From contig JAFUWW010000011.1 in the NCBI GenBank assembly GCA_017471085.1, positions 35,124-99,123 on the forward strand: 64,000 bases of DNA, read 5' to 3'. The stretch comes from Bacteroidales bacterium (lineage in GTDB: Bacteria; Bacteroidota; Bacteroidia; Bacteroidales; UBA932). Made by a program: the position numbers and the translations under genes. The notes under the pieces are model-generated. The model did not search any database. It was not told the origin of the DNA and was given only the letters and a program-made list of their open reading frames with translations. How positions within the stretch are numbered: the first letter of the stretch is position 1; each line of letters begins with the position of its first letter. This document shows, piece after piece, positions 53,659-61,861 of the stretch.

Positions 53659-54975
53659 ATGAAAGCTTTATTGTTAGTTTTGGCCCTGGCCGCCGGTGTC
53701 GGGGAAGAAGACATGCCCGATTTCTCCAGGCCGTGGACGCTCCGCCAGTGCACGGAATGGGCGATGGACCACAACCTGACGGTGGCCCGTCAGGAGAACA
53801 ATGTGGCCGGACGCGAGATCGAGCAGAATACGTCCCATTGGAGCTGGCTGCCGAGCGTCAGCGCCCAGGCCAGTGAGAATTTCAACTTCGGACGCGGTAT
53901 CGGCGGCGACAATACGTACGAGCGGGGCAATTCCTCCACGACGGGATTCTCGGTCGGGGCCAACATGAGCCTGTTCGACGGTGGCGCCATCTACAACCAG
54001 ATCCGCCTGTCCAACCTGAACCTGGAAGCGGCCGTGGCCGACCTGGAAAAAGCCAGGGACGATATCCGCGTATCCGTGGCGAAGGCGTATGTGCAGATTC
54101 TGTACAATTACGAAATCCGGGATGTGGCCCGGCAGCAGATCGCGATCGATTCGATGCAGGTGGCCCGCCTGGAACAGATGTTCGCCTCCGGGCGTTCGTC
54201 CGCCGCCGAGGTTTCACAGCAGAAGGCCACCCTGGCGCAGAGCCAGGTGACGCTGGTCCAGGCCGAAAACAACGTGCGCTCCTCCCTGCTGGAACTGGCC
54301 CAGTTGCTGGAACTTGTCTCCTGGGAAGGCTTCTCCATAGAACGTCCTTCCGTGTCGATGGAAGAAATCGCCATCGGCCATCCGGATGACATCTATGCCG
54401 ATGCACTGGGAATCCGGCCGGCCATCCGGGCCGAGCAGATCCGTCTGGAAGGGACGAAGCGCTCGCTGGCCATTGCCAAAAGCGCTTATTATCCCACGCT
54501 GACGCTCAGCGGAGGCGGCGGTACCAATTACTATACTTCCTTCGACGCCATCAGTTTCTGGGACCAGCTGCAAGTCAATTTCAGCCAGTATGTGGGTCTT
54601 TCGCTTAGCATCCCCATTTTCAGCAAATTCAGTATCCGGAACCGGGTCCGGACGGCCAACCTGAACATCCATACGCAGGAACTGGCTCTCCGTCAGGCGG
54701 AGAATTCCCTTTACAAGGAAATCCAGCAGGCCTGGAACTCGGCCGTGAACGCCCGTGCCAAATGGGACGCCTCGCAGCAGGCCCTTTCGGCCGCAGAGGA
54801 TTCCTTTACCCTGACCCAGGCCAAGTACGAAAACGGCAAAGCGACGGTCACGGAATTCAACGAATCCCGCAACCGGCTGATGAAATCGCGCTCGGACGCC
54901 GTCCAGGCTACCTACGAATATCTCTTCCAGACCCGCCTGGTGAACTTCTACCGCGGTTCTTCCCTTGACTTCTGA
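53659..54975 (+). CDS. TolC-family outer-membrane efflux protein
   Basis: Outer-membrane channel of the tripartite exporter, 438 residues. Contains two OEP repeats with long helices (RDDIRVSVAKAYVQILYNYE; YKEIQQAWNSAVNARAKWDA, then SFTLTQAKYENGKATVTEFN) and beta-strand segments (FNFGRGIGGDNTY; YVGLSLSIPIFSKFSIRNRV). The N-terminus MKALLLVLALAAGVGEED is hydrophobic, but its cleavage site is atypical. Five bases separate it from the adaptor gene, completing the operon. Confidence 0.92.
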   Translation: MKALLLVLALAAGVGEEDMPDFSRPWTLRQCTEWAMDHNLTVARQENNVAGREIEQNTSHWSWLPSVSAQASENFNFGRGIGGDNTYERGNSSTTGFSVGANMSLFDGGAIYNQIRLSNLNLEAAVADLEKARDDIRVSVAKAYVQILYNYEIRDVARQQIAIDSMQVARLEQMFASGRSSAAEVSQQKATLAQSQVTLVQAENNVRSSLLELAQLLELVSWEGFSIERPSVSMEEIAIGHPDDIYADALGIRPAIRAEQIRLEGTKRSLAIAKSAYYPTLTLSGGGGTNYYTSFDAISFWDQLQVNFSQYVGLSLSIPIFSKFSIRNRVRTANLNIHTQELALRQAENSLYKEIQQAWNSAVNARAKWDASQQALSAAEDSFTLTQAKYENGKATVTEFNESRNRLMKSRSDAVQATYEYLFQTRLVNFYRGSSLDF

Positions 54976-55020
54976 CACAGAATAGGCGGCCCTGCGGTGG
55001 GTTTTTTCGGGAAAATGCCG

Positions 55021-55028
55021 TATCTTTG
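55021..55028 (+). promoter_or_regulatory. -7 box for the polyprenyl synthase
   Basis: TATCTTTG, ending 17 bases before the ATG at 55046. A longer reading frame would have to start inside this box, which argues for the ATG. Confidence 0.65.
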
Positions 55029-55045
55029 TGCAAACGCACTTTATC

Positions 55046-56014
55046 ATGATCAGCGAATCCACCATCGACCTTGCGTGCAAGGATCTCTTTGAGCATATCA
55101 CTTTTCAGGCGGAACCCTCCGGGCTGTACGATCCGCTCCGGTATATGGTTTCCATCGGAGGCAAGCGCCTGCGTCCGCGGCTTTGCCTGATGACCTTCGG
55201 CCTGTACAGGGATGCGCTCACGCCCGAAGTGCTTTCCGCTGCGGCCGGCATGGAGGTTTTCCACACTTTCACGCTTATCCACGACGACATCATGGACCGC
55301 TCGCCCCTGCGCCGCGGACATGAGACGGTCTGGAAAAAATGGAACCAGGACACGGCCATCCTGAGCGGTGATGTCATGTACATCGATGCCTGCAGGCGCA
55401 TTGCCAAAGTCCCTGCCGGCGTGCTCCCTGCCGCCCTGGACCTCTTTTACACCACCGCACAGCAGGTGATGGACGGCCAGCAGATGGACATGGATTTCGA
55501 GTCGATGGAAGTGGTGCCCATGCTGCAGTACATGCAGATGACCGGCCTCAAGACAGCCGTCCTGCTGGCCTGCTCCGCCAAAATGGGAGCCCTTATTGCC
55601 GGTGCGCCCGAGGCCGATGCGAAGGCCCTCTACGACTACGCCTACGACCTGGGCCTGGCCTTCCAGGTGGCCGATGACTATCTGGACGCCTACGGTGATT
55701 CCGCCGTATTCGGCAAGCCCATCGGCGGCGACATCGTCAACTGCAAGAAGTCCTGGCTCACCGTGAAAGCGCACGAATGCGGCGCCGAAGGCCTGGAGGC
55801 CGCCATGGCCCTCCCGGCGGAAACGCCCTTGGAGCAGCAGCAGAAGATTGCCGCAGTAAAGGCCCTCTACGAGAAAGCCGGTGTCCCCGCCCTTGCCCGC
55901 GAGGAGATTGCCCGACTCCACCAAAGCGCCGTCGACAGGCTCCGGGACCTTGCCCCCGAAAGCCGGGAAGTCCTTGCCGGCTTTGCGCGGAAACTGGTAG
56001 GAAGAACCATGTAA
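55046..56014 (+). CDS. Polyprenyl (trans-isoprenyl) diphosphate synthase
   Basis: Head-to-tail prenyl synthase of 322 residues that builds farnesyl, geranylgeranyl or longer diphosphates. ATG at 55046 is preferred over a GTG at 55028 that overlaps the promoter. Motifs: GGKRLRPRL, first Asp-rich motif HDDIMDRSPLRRG (about 79-90) and second Asp-rich motif VADDYLDAYGD (about 208). Chain length cannot be fixed from sequence alone. dxs, which supplies the MEP precursor pathway, is about 6 kb downstream. Confidence 0.9.
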   Translation: MISESTIDLACKDLFEHITFQAEPSGLYDPLRYMVSIGGKRLRPRLCLMTFGLYRDALTPEVLSAAAGMEVFHTFTLIHDDIMDRSPLRRGHETVWKKWNQDTAILSGDVMYIDACRRIAKVPAGVLPAALDLFYTTAQQVMDGQQMDMDFESMEVVPMLQYMQMTGLKTAVLLACSAKMGALIAGAPEADAKALYDYAYDLGLAFQVADDYLDAYGDSAVFGKPIGGDIVNCKKSWLTVKAHECGAEGLEAAMALPAETPLEQQQKIAAVKALYEKAGVPALAREEIARLHQSAVDRLRDLAPESREVLAGFARKLVGRTM

Positions 56015-56027
56015 CATCCCCATACTT

Positions 56028-57449
56028 ATGCGTTTCCATAGCTGCATCCTGCTGCCTGTGCTTGCTTTCCTGGCAGGAGGAATCCTTGCCGCTGCCCAGG
56101 AACGGGTGGTGGTGGAAGCCCCCGAAGCCCCTTTCCCGTTTGAGCCGCTGGAGATGGCCGCCTTCCCCAGGAAGGATTTTCCCATCACGAAATACGGAGC
56201 CAGGCCCGGTGACGTGAAGGCCAACACCGCCGCCTTCGCCAGGGCCATGGCGGCCTGCAACAAGGCCGGAGGCGGCAGGGTAGTGGTCCCTGCCGGCGAA
56301 TGGATTACCGGCCCCGTCCACTTCAAAAGCCACTGCAACCTGTACCTGAGCGAAGGTGCCACCCTGGTGTTCAGTGACGATGTGAGCCTGTACTATCCGG
56401 CCGTCCAGACTTCGTGGGAGGGCGCCGAATGCATGAACATCTCTCCGCTGCTGTACGCCTTTGGGTGCGAACACATCGCCGTCACGGGCCCGGGCCGGCT
56501 GGCGCCCAGAATGGATTTCTGGCGCACCTGGTTCGAGCGGCCCAATTCGCATATCCAGGCAACCCGGCAACTGTATGCCATGTGCTCCACCCAGGTGCCT
56601 GCTACAGACCGGCACATGGAGCGGGAGGGCGTGCAGATGCGTCCGCACCTGATTCATTTCAACCGCTGCACCGGCGTCCGGCTGGAGGGTTTCCAGATCA
56701 GGGAAAGCCCTTTCTGGACCATTCACACCTTCATGTGCGAGGATGTGTGGGTGCATGGCCTGGACGTTTACGCCCATGGCCACAACAACGACGGCATCGA
56801 CCTGGAAATGACCCGTCATGTGGTGGTGGAGGACTGTACTTTCGACCAGGGCGATGATGCCGTGGTGCTGAAAGCCGGCCGCAACCAGGATGGCTGGGCG
56901 CTGGATTTCCCCACCCAGGATGTGGTGGTCCGCCGCTGCGAGGTGGTGCAGGGGCACTGCCTGCTGGGCATCGGCAGCGAGATGTCCGGCGGCATCCGGC
57001 GGGTGTACATGCACGACTGCCATTCTGCCGACCAGGTGTACAGGCTCTTCTACATCAAGACCAACCACCGCCGGGGCGGCTTCATCGAGGATATCACCGT
57101 GGAAAATGTCTCCGCCACCAAGATGCTGCGGGTGTTCGAGATAGATACGGACGTACTGTACCAGTGGCGTGACATCGTACCCACCTTCGAGACCCGCATC
57201 ACCCGCATCCGCAACATCACCCTCCGCCATGCGGAGGCACAGCAGGCGGAGGCCGTCTTCGAGCTCAGGGGCGATGAACGCGACCCCATCGACGGCATCA
57301 CGCTGGAAAACATCCATGTCAATCGGGTGACAGGCTTCTACAACCAGGTATCGGCCGTCCGGAATCTCTCTGTGAAGGACATCACCGTGGATGCCTGGGG
57401 CGGGGGAGAAGCCGGACCAGGCCTTTCCGGTTTCGCTCCCGGCCGGTAA
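56028..57449 (+). CDS. GH28 family glycosidase (polygalacturonase-like)
   Basis: Secreted parallel beta-helix enzyme of 473 residues with a signal peptide ending near LAAAQ. The N-terminal part has the ITKYGARPGDVKANTAAFAR segment. Catalytic Asp motifs are HNNDGIDLE and DQGDDAVVLKAGRN, followed by GHCLLGIGSEMSGG (in place of GHGxSIGS) and YIKTNHRRGG, corresponding to the RxK site. The family cleaves galacturonan or related pectic links; the GHC variant suggests a non-standard substrate (inference). Thirteen bases downstream of the polyprenyl synthase, so probably co-transcribed. Confidence 0.88.
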   Translation: MRFHSCILLPVLAFLAGGILAAAQERVVVEAPEAPFPFEPLEMAAFPRKDFPITKYGARPGDVKANTAAFARAMAACNKAGGGRVVVPAGEWITGPVHFKSHCNLYLSEGATLVFSDDVSLYYPAVQTSWEGAECMNISPLLYAFGCEHIAVTGPGRLAPRMDFWRTWFERPNSHIQATRQLYAMCSTQVPATDRHMEREGVQMRPHLIHFNRCTGVRLEGFQIRESPFWTIHTFMCEDVWVHGLDVYAHGHNNDGIDLEMTRHVVVEDCTFDQGDDAVVLKAGRNQDGWALDFPTQDVVVRRCEVVQGHCLLGIGSEMSGGIRRVYMHDCHSADQVYRLFYIKTNHRRGGFIEDITVENVSATKMLRVFEIDTDVLYQWRDIVPTFETRITRIRNITLRHAEAQQAEAVFELRGDERDPIDGITLENIHVNRVTGFYNQVSAVRNLSVKDITVDAWGGGEAGPGLSGFAPGR

Positions 57450-57460
57450 AGGACCGGCCC

Positions 57461-58759
57461 TCAGGCGACGACCCAGCGGAAGACTTTGTCGCCGCGGCGG
57501 GGGTGGATGCGCTCGCCGGGCTGCATGTCGGGATGCTGGTTCACATGGTCTTCCGGCATATCGTCCAGCGGGACCGACACCGAGCAGCGGACGCCCTGGG
57601 GTGCCAGTTCCGCCGGCTTCAGGTCGACCCGCATATCGTCCACTTTCATTTCCAGGATGCCGGTGGTATGGCCGATGAAGAGGATATCGTCCCCCAGATG
57701 CAGGTCGGTGGCTTCTACCAGGATTTCCGCCACGCCTATCCGGGCGAACCAGTTGGTCACTTTGCCCACATAGACTTTGCGGCGGGTGGCCTGGCTGCCA
57801 TACACGGCGCTCCATTCGCCCATTTTCGCTCCCAGGTAATAGCCGTCCCAGAAGCCGCGGTTGAAAACGGTGGCCAGCCGCTCCTTCAAAGCCGCTCCCA
57901 GTCCGGGGGTGAAGGTGCCGTCGGCCACGGCGTCGGCAGCCTCCCTGTAGCACGCCGCGGTGGTTTTCACATAATCGGCGCTGCGGGCGCGGCCCTCGAT
58001 CTTGAACACCTTCACACCGGCTTCCACGAACTTGTCGGCGAATTCGATGGTACACAGGTCTTTGGGCGACATCATGTATTTGTTGTCGATGTGGATTTCG
58101 TTGCCGGTCTCGATGTCCGTGACCAGATAGCCTCTCCTGCAAACCTGCATGCAGGCTCCGCGGTTGGCGCTTTCGCCATAGGCCGCGAGGGACAGGTAGC
58201 ATTTGCCGGAAATGGCCATGCAGAAGGCCCCGTGGGCGAACATCTCGATGCGCACAAGCTTCCCGGAGGGACCGGTGATGTGCTCAGCTTCAATGGCCTC
58301 GTGGATGGCTTTCACCTGGTCCAGCCTCAGTTCCCTGGCCAGCACCACCACATCGGCGAACTGGGCGTAAAAGCGGAGCGCTTCCACGTTGGAAATGCTC
58401 AGCTGGGTGGAAATATGCACTTCCAGGCCGATTTTCCGGCAGTACAGGATCACCGCCATGTCCGAAGCGATGATGGCGTCCACGCCGGCCGCCCTGGCAG
58501 CGTCCAGCGTGTCGTACGCCGCCTGCAGGTCTTCTCCGTACAGGGTGATGTTCAGGGTCATATAGGCCCGGATCCCGTAGGCCCGGCAGATCCGCATGAT
58601 CTCCGGCAGGTCTTCCCGGGAGAAATTGTTGGCCGAATGCGACCGCATGTTCAGATGGCCGATGCCGAAGTACACCGAATCGGCCCCGCCTTCGATGGCG
58701 GCGGTCAGGCAGGGAAAACTCCCCGCCGGCGCCATTATTTCCAATTCTTTTCGATCCAT
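57461..58759 (-). CDS. Peptidase U32 family protein (TrhP/YegQ-like)
   Basis: A 432-residue U32 protein. The N-terminal TIM-barrel half starts ELEIMAPAGSFPCLTAAIEG, then GADSVYFG. Conserved cysteines in GKCYLSLAAYGESANRGACM, then QVCRRG, with one more in KDLCTIEFADK, fit the iron-sulfur site of U32 RNA-modifying proteins. A C-terminal OB-like domain binds the substrate. Family work links such proteins to tRNA 5-hydroxyuridine or 23S rRNA hydroxylation, so the peptidase name is probably misleading. Divergent from the S41 gene with overlapping promoters and a very short leader. Confidence 0.88.
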   Translation of the reverse strand: MDRKELEIMAPAGSFPCLTAAIEGGADSVYFGIGHLNMRSHSANNFSREDLPEIMRICRAYGIRAYMTLNITLYGEDLQAAYDTLDAARAAGVDAIIASDMAVILYCRKIGLEVHISTQLSISNVEALRFYAQFADVVVLARELRLDQVKAIHEAIEAEHITGPSGKLVRIEMFAHGAFCMAISGKCYLSLAAYGESANRGACMQVCRRGYLVTDIETGNEIHIDNKYMMSPKDLCTIEFADKFVEAGVKVFKIEGRARSADYVKTTAACYREAADAVADGTFTPGLGAALKERLATVFNRGFWDGYYLGAKMGEWSAVYGSQATRRKVYVGKVTNWFARIGVAEILVEATDLHLGDDILFIGHTTGILEMKVDDMRVDLKPAELAPQGVRCSVSVPLDDMPEDHVNQHPDMQPGERIHPRRGDKVFRWVVA

Positions 58760-58765
58760 AATTTA

Positions 58766-58793
58766 CAAAGGTAGCACTATTTTTGTATCTTTG
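58766..58793. promoter_or_regulatory. Overlapping divergent -7 boxes
   Basis: Minus strand TACCTTTG at 58773-58766 serves the U32 gene (six bases to its ATG). Plus strand TATCTTTG at 58786-58793 serves the S41 gene (seven bases to its ATG). The 12-bp gap means each box occupies the other's upstream element, and both mRNAs should be nearly leaderless. Confidence 0.65.
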
Positions 58794-58800
58794 TACGCTT

Positions 58801-60435
58801 ATGAAACGAATCCAAGTTATCCTGGCCGTGTGCTCCGGCCTTGCTTTGAGCACTGTCGCAGGTGCCCAGTCCAAAAATTTCACCCTGGGCCAGTGGGTGG
58901 AGATGCACAATGCCATTCTGAAGGAACTGGGACGCTCCTATGTCGATTCCCTGGAAGTGGGCCGTATCGAGCGGGCCGGCGTCGACGCCATGCTGGAGGC
59001 GCTGGACCCTTATACGGTGTATGTGCCGGAGGAGGAGCAGGAAGATTTCCAGATGATGATCAACAGTACCTACGGAGGTATCGGCGCCATCATATACAAG
59101 CCGGACGTGAACGGAAACGTCATCATCAACGAGCCGTACGAAGGTTCTCCCGCCGCCAAGGCCGGTCTCCGCTGCGGCGATGAGATCGAGGCCATCGACG
59201 GGAAAAGCACCCACGGTCTCACCAGCACGGAAAGCAGTGAGACCATGCGCGGAAAGCCCGGAACCACCGTTGTGTTCCGCGTAAAGAAGCTCCGCGGCGG
59301 TGAAACCTGGAAGGCCGGAGAGGTGATCGAGGTCCCGGTGGTGCGCGAGCGCATCGTCCTGCCCTCCGTGGAGTATGCCGGCATGGTGAACGAAAAAGAC
59401 GGCTATATCCTCATGAGCAAATTCACGGAAGGCGTGAGCCAGTCTATCCGGGACAGCTATAACAAACTGAAAGCCAATAGCATGGAGCGCCTGGTGCTGG
59501 ACCTGCGCGGCAACGGCGGCGGCCTCCTCAGCGAGGCGGTGAACATCGTCGGCCTGTTTGTTCCCAAGGGATCCCTGGTGGTTACTTCCAAGGGCCGCGC
59601 CGCCGGTTCGGAATCTACCTACAAGACCACCACGGAGCCCATCGACACGGAAATTCCCCTGGTGATCCTGGTCGATTCGGCCTCGGCTTCGGCCTCGGAA
59701 ATTGTCTCCGGCGCCCTGCAGGATTACGACCGGGCCACCATCATCGGTACCCGCACTTACGGAAAGGGGCTGGTGCAGAGCATCCGCCCTCTGCCCTATG
59801 ACGGACAGTTGAAAGTGACCACCGCCAAGTACTATACCCCTTCGGGCCGGTGCGTGCAGGCCATCGACTATTCCCATCGCAACGAGGACGGCAGTGTGGG
59901 CCATATCCCGGATTCGCTCACGCATGAGTTCACCACCGCCCACGGGCGCAAGGTGCGCGACGGCGGCGGCGTCACCCCGGATTTCGAGGTCAAGGCCCAC
60001 CGCTATTCCCGTCTCACCTATTCTCTAGTGATGAGCGGCATCGTGGAGCAGTACGCCATCAAATTCGTCCGTGAACATGCCTCCATCCCCGCTCCGGCCG
60101 ATTTCCATTTCACGGAGTACGACGATTTCATTGCCTTCGCCTCGGACAAGAACTTTGACTACCGTTCATCGGCCAAGGCCTATCTGGACGAGGTGAAAAA
60201 GACCCTGGAAGAAGACGGGCTCAAGGATACCATGACGGAGGAGATCGCCGCGCTGGAGAAGAAGCTGGACATGGACAAGGAAACCTTCCTGCGCCTGAAG
60301 AAAGACGAGATCGTTCCCTTCATCGAAGAAGAGATCGTGGTCCGCTATTACTTCCAGGAGGCGGGCATCGGCGTCCGGGTCCGCTATGACGACCAGCTCC
60401 ACAAAGCACTGGAACAGCCCGCCATCAGCTGGTAG
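58801..60435 (+). CDS. S41 family C-terminal processing peptidase
   Basis: Periplasmic or exported serine protease of the Ctp/Prc family, 544 residues. ATG at 58801 gives a good signal peptide (MKRIQVILAVCSGLALSTVA, then GAQ). A PDZ domain is at about 85-160 (YGGIGAIIYKPDVNGNVIIN; AGLRCGDEIEAIDGK). The catalytic domain has LRGNGGGLLSEAVNIVGLF and DSASASASEIVSGALQDYD (Ser near 294). IIGTRTYGKGLVQSIRPL holds the Lys base near 321. A charged helical C-terminal segment follows. Normal for the family. Confidence 0.93.
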   Translation: MKRIQVILAVCSGLALSTVAGAQSKNFTLGQWVEMHNAILKELGRSYVDSLEVGRIERAGVDAMLEALDPYTVYVPEEEQEDFQMMINSTYGGIGAIIYKPDVNGNVIINEPYEGSPAAKAGLRCGDEIEAIDGKSTHGLTSTESSETMRGKPGTTVVFRVKKLRGGETWKAGEVIEVPVVRERIVLPSVEYAGMVNEKDGYILMSKFTEGVSQSIRDSYNKLKANSMERLVLDLRGNGGGLLSEAVNIVGLFVPKGSLVVTSKGRAAGSESTYKTTTEPIDTEIPLVILVDSASASASEIVSGALQDYDRATIIGTRTYGKGLVQSIRPLPYDGQLKVTTAKYYTPSGRCVQAIDYSHRNEDGSVGHIPDSLTHEFTTAHGRKVRDGGGVTPDFEVKAHRYSRLTYSLVMSGIVEQYAIKFVREHASIPAPADFHFTEYDDFIAFASDKNFDYRSSAKAYLDEVKKTLEEDGLKDTMTEEIAALEKKLDMDKETFLRLKKDEIVPFIEEEIVVRYYFQEAGIGVRVRYDDQLHKALEQPAISW

Positions 60436-60459
60436 CACGATGTTTTTAAAAAAATTTAC

Positions 60460-60467
60460 TATCTTTG
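60460..60467 (+). promoter_or_regulatory. -7 box for rdgB
   Basis: TATCTTTG 25 bases before the ATG at 60493, inside an A/T-rich 57-bp gap. Confidence 0.65.
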
Positions 60468-60492
60468 CGGCGGTTTTTTATCGTGTATTTTT

Positions 60493-61131
60493 ATGAAGAT
60501 TGTATTTGCAACGGGCAACCGCGGAAAACTCCGCGAGGCTGCTGAGATTTTGGGCGGGGGCTTTGAGCTCGTTACCCCTGCAGAAGTGGGAATCACGGAA
60601 GATATCCCCGAAACCGGCGCCACATTAAGGGCAAATTCCCTGCAGAAAGCAGAGTATATCTATAACAAGACGGGTCTGGACTGCTTTGCCGATGATACCG
60701 GCCTGGAGGTCGACATCCTGGGCGGAGGCCCCGGCATCCATACCGCCCGGTACGCGGGCGAGGAGAAGGATCCTGCCGCCAATATCCGGAAACTGCTTTC
60801 CGAGATGGCCCGCCGGGAGGTGGAGGCTTCGGTGGCCCGGGAGTATGGAATCGCCACTCCCAAGGCAACCCGCAAGGCCCGCTTCCGCACGTCGGTAACC
60901 CTGATCCTGAACGGAGAGAAGCACTTTTTCGATGGCATCATGGAGGGGCGGATCGCCCGTCAGCGCCATGGGGAGGGAGGCTTCGGCTACGACCCGGTGT
61001 TCATTCCCGACGGCCATGACGTGACGGCGGCGGAAATTTCCGAAGAAGAGAAGAACGCCATTTCCCACCGCGGGAAGGCCCTCAGGGCCATGGCCGATTA
61101 TCTGAAAGATTCTTCGCCGCGCTCAAAATGA
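60493..61131 (+). CDS. rdgB: XTP/dITP diphosphatase (HAM1/RdgB)
   Basis: Housecleaning NTP pyrophosphatase that removes dITP/XTP from the pool. The 212 residues show KIVFATGNRGKLREA, FADDTGLEVDILGGGPGIHT, GEGGFGYDPVF and the AISHRGKAL end motif. An extra stretch (ARREVEASVAREYGIATPKA, near residue 100-120) makes it slightly long. The last eight residues (KDSSPRSK) and the stop are encoded by a dispersed repeat at 61106-61133. The active site is intact, so activity is expected. Sixteen bases before recO. Confidence 0.95.
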   Translation: MKIVFATGNRGKLREAAEILGGGFELVTPAEVGITEDIPETGATLRANSLQKAEYIYNKTGLDCFADDTGLEVDILGGGPGIHTARYAGEEKDPAANIRKLLSEMARREVEASVAREYGIATPKATRKARFRTSVTLILNGEKHFFDGIMEGRIARQRHGEGGFGYDPVFIPDGHDVTAAEISEEEKNAISHRGKALRAMADYLKDSSPRSK

Positions 61132-61133
61132 CA
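61106..61133 (-). repeat. Dispersed repeat forming the 3' end of rdgB
   Basis: On the minus strand it starts TGTCATTTTGAGCG and ends GCGAAGAATCTT, matching the unit at 3721-3748 at 24 of 28 positions. On the plus strand it encodes the final codons of rdgB and its TGA stop. Confidence 0.82.
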
Positions 61134-61147
61134 GGAACGGCCGGAGC

Positions 61148-61801
61148 ATGACGAAGGAGACTGCGGAACTGATTGTGCTGTCTGTCACCAAGGTGGGGGA
61201 GAATGCCATCGTAGTGCATACGCTCTCCCGCGAATGGGGACGGCGGGGATTTCTGGTCCCGTCGGCCAAAAAGGCCGGAATGGCGCTGTTCCTTCCGCTG
61301 AACATCCTGGAGGCCGATGTGGTGGAAAATCCCAAAAGCGATCTGTGGTCCCTCAAAAATATCCATGCGAAGGACAGCCTGAACGGCATCCGGGGCAACC
61401 TGCACAAGAACACGATGTCGCTTTTCCTTGCGGAGGTGCTGTTCCGGACGCTCCGGGACGGTGCCGCCGAGGATGGCCTGTACGAGTGGTGTGTGGGTGA
61501 AATCCTTACTTTGGATGCCCTGGAGGTCGATTTCTCCAATTTCCATGTGCGCTTCCTGCTGGAACTGTCCGGCGCGCTGGGCTTCCGGCCGACCTTCCAG
61601 GACATCGCCCCGTTTGCGGGAGAGCACCTGGGGGAGGTGAAGAAGCTCCTGGAGGCCGATTTCACCACGTCCATGCTGCTGCCGCTTTCCGGCGAAACCC
61701 GCAGCGACCTCTGCGAAGAGTTCCTGCGGTACCTTGAATTCCATACCGAGCAGCCCGTGCGGGTGAAATCCCTGTCCGTCCTGAGGGAACTCTATCGTTA
61801 G
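61148..61801 (+). CDS. recO: DNA repair protein RecO
   Basis: RecF-pathway mediator that helps load RecA and anneal strands. The 217-residue protein has an N-terminal OB-fold (ELIVLSVTKVGENAIVVHTL; GRRGFLVPSAKK) and a helical C-terminal part with LFLAEVLFRTLRDG and FHVRFLLELSGALGF. There is no Cys4 zinc site, as in many Bacteroidota members. Slightly shorter than E. coli RecO. Probably co-transcribed with rdgB. Confidence 0.87.
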   Translation: MTKETAELIVLSVTKVGENAIVVHTLSREWGRRGFLVPSAKKAGMALFLPLNILEADVVENPKSDLWSLKNIHAKDSLNGIRGNLHKNTMSLFLAEVLFRTLRDGAAEDGLYEWCVGEILTLDALEVDFSNFHVRFLLELSGALGFRPTFQDIAPFAGEHLGEVKKLLEADFTTSMLLPLSGETRSDLCEEFLRYLEFHTEQPVRVKSLSVLRELYR

Positions 61802-61830
61802 CGGGTCTTTTATTATCGGCATAAAATTGT

Positions 61831-61838
61831 TACATTTG
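61831..61838 (+). promoter_or_regulatory. -7 box for dxs
   Basis: TACATTTG 23 bases before the ATG at 61862. No strong TTG is seen about 20 bp upstream. Confidence 0.5.
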
Positions 61839-61861
61839 CGGATGCACTAGACTGAGACCGA

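Noticed and set aside
55758..58202. Very long minus-strand open frame (814 codons) across GH28 and the U32 gene
   Set aside because: It is antisense to well-supported genes and has no recognisable domains; it reflects high G+C codon bias.
57461..58759. Calling the U32 protein a protease
   Set aside because: The conserved cysteine cluster and family work favour RNA modification; no protease catalytic set is visible.
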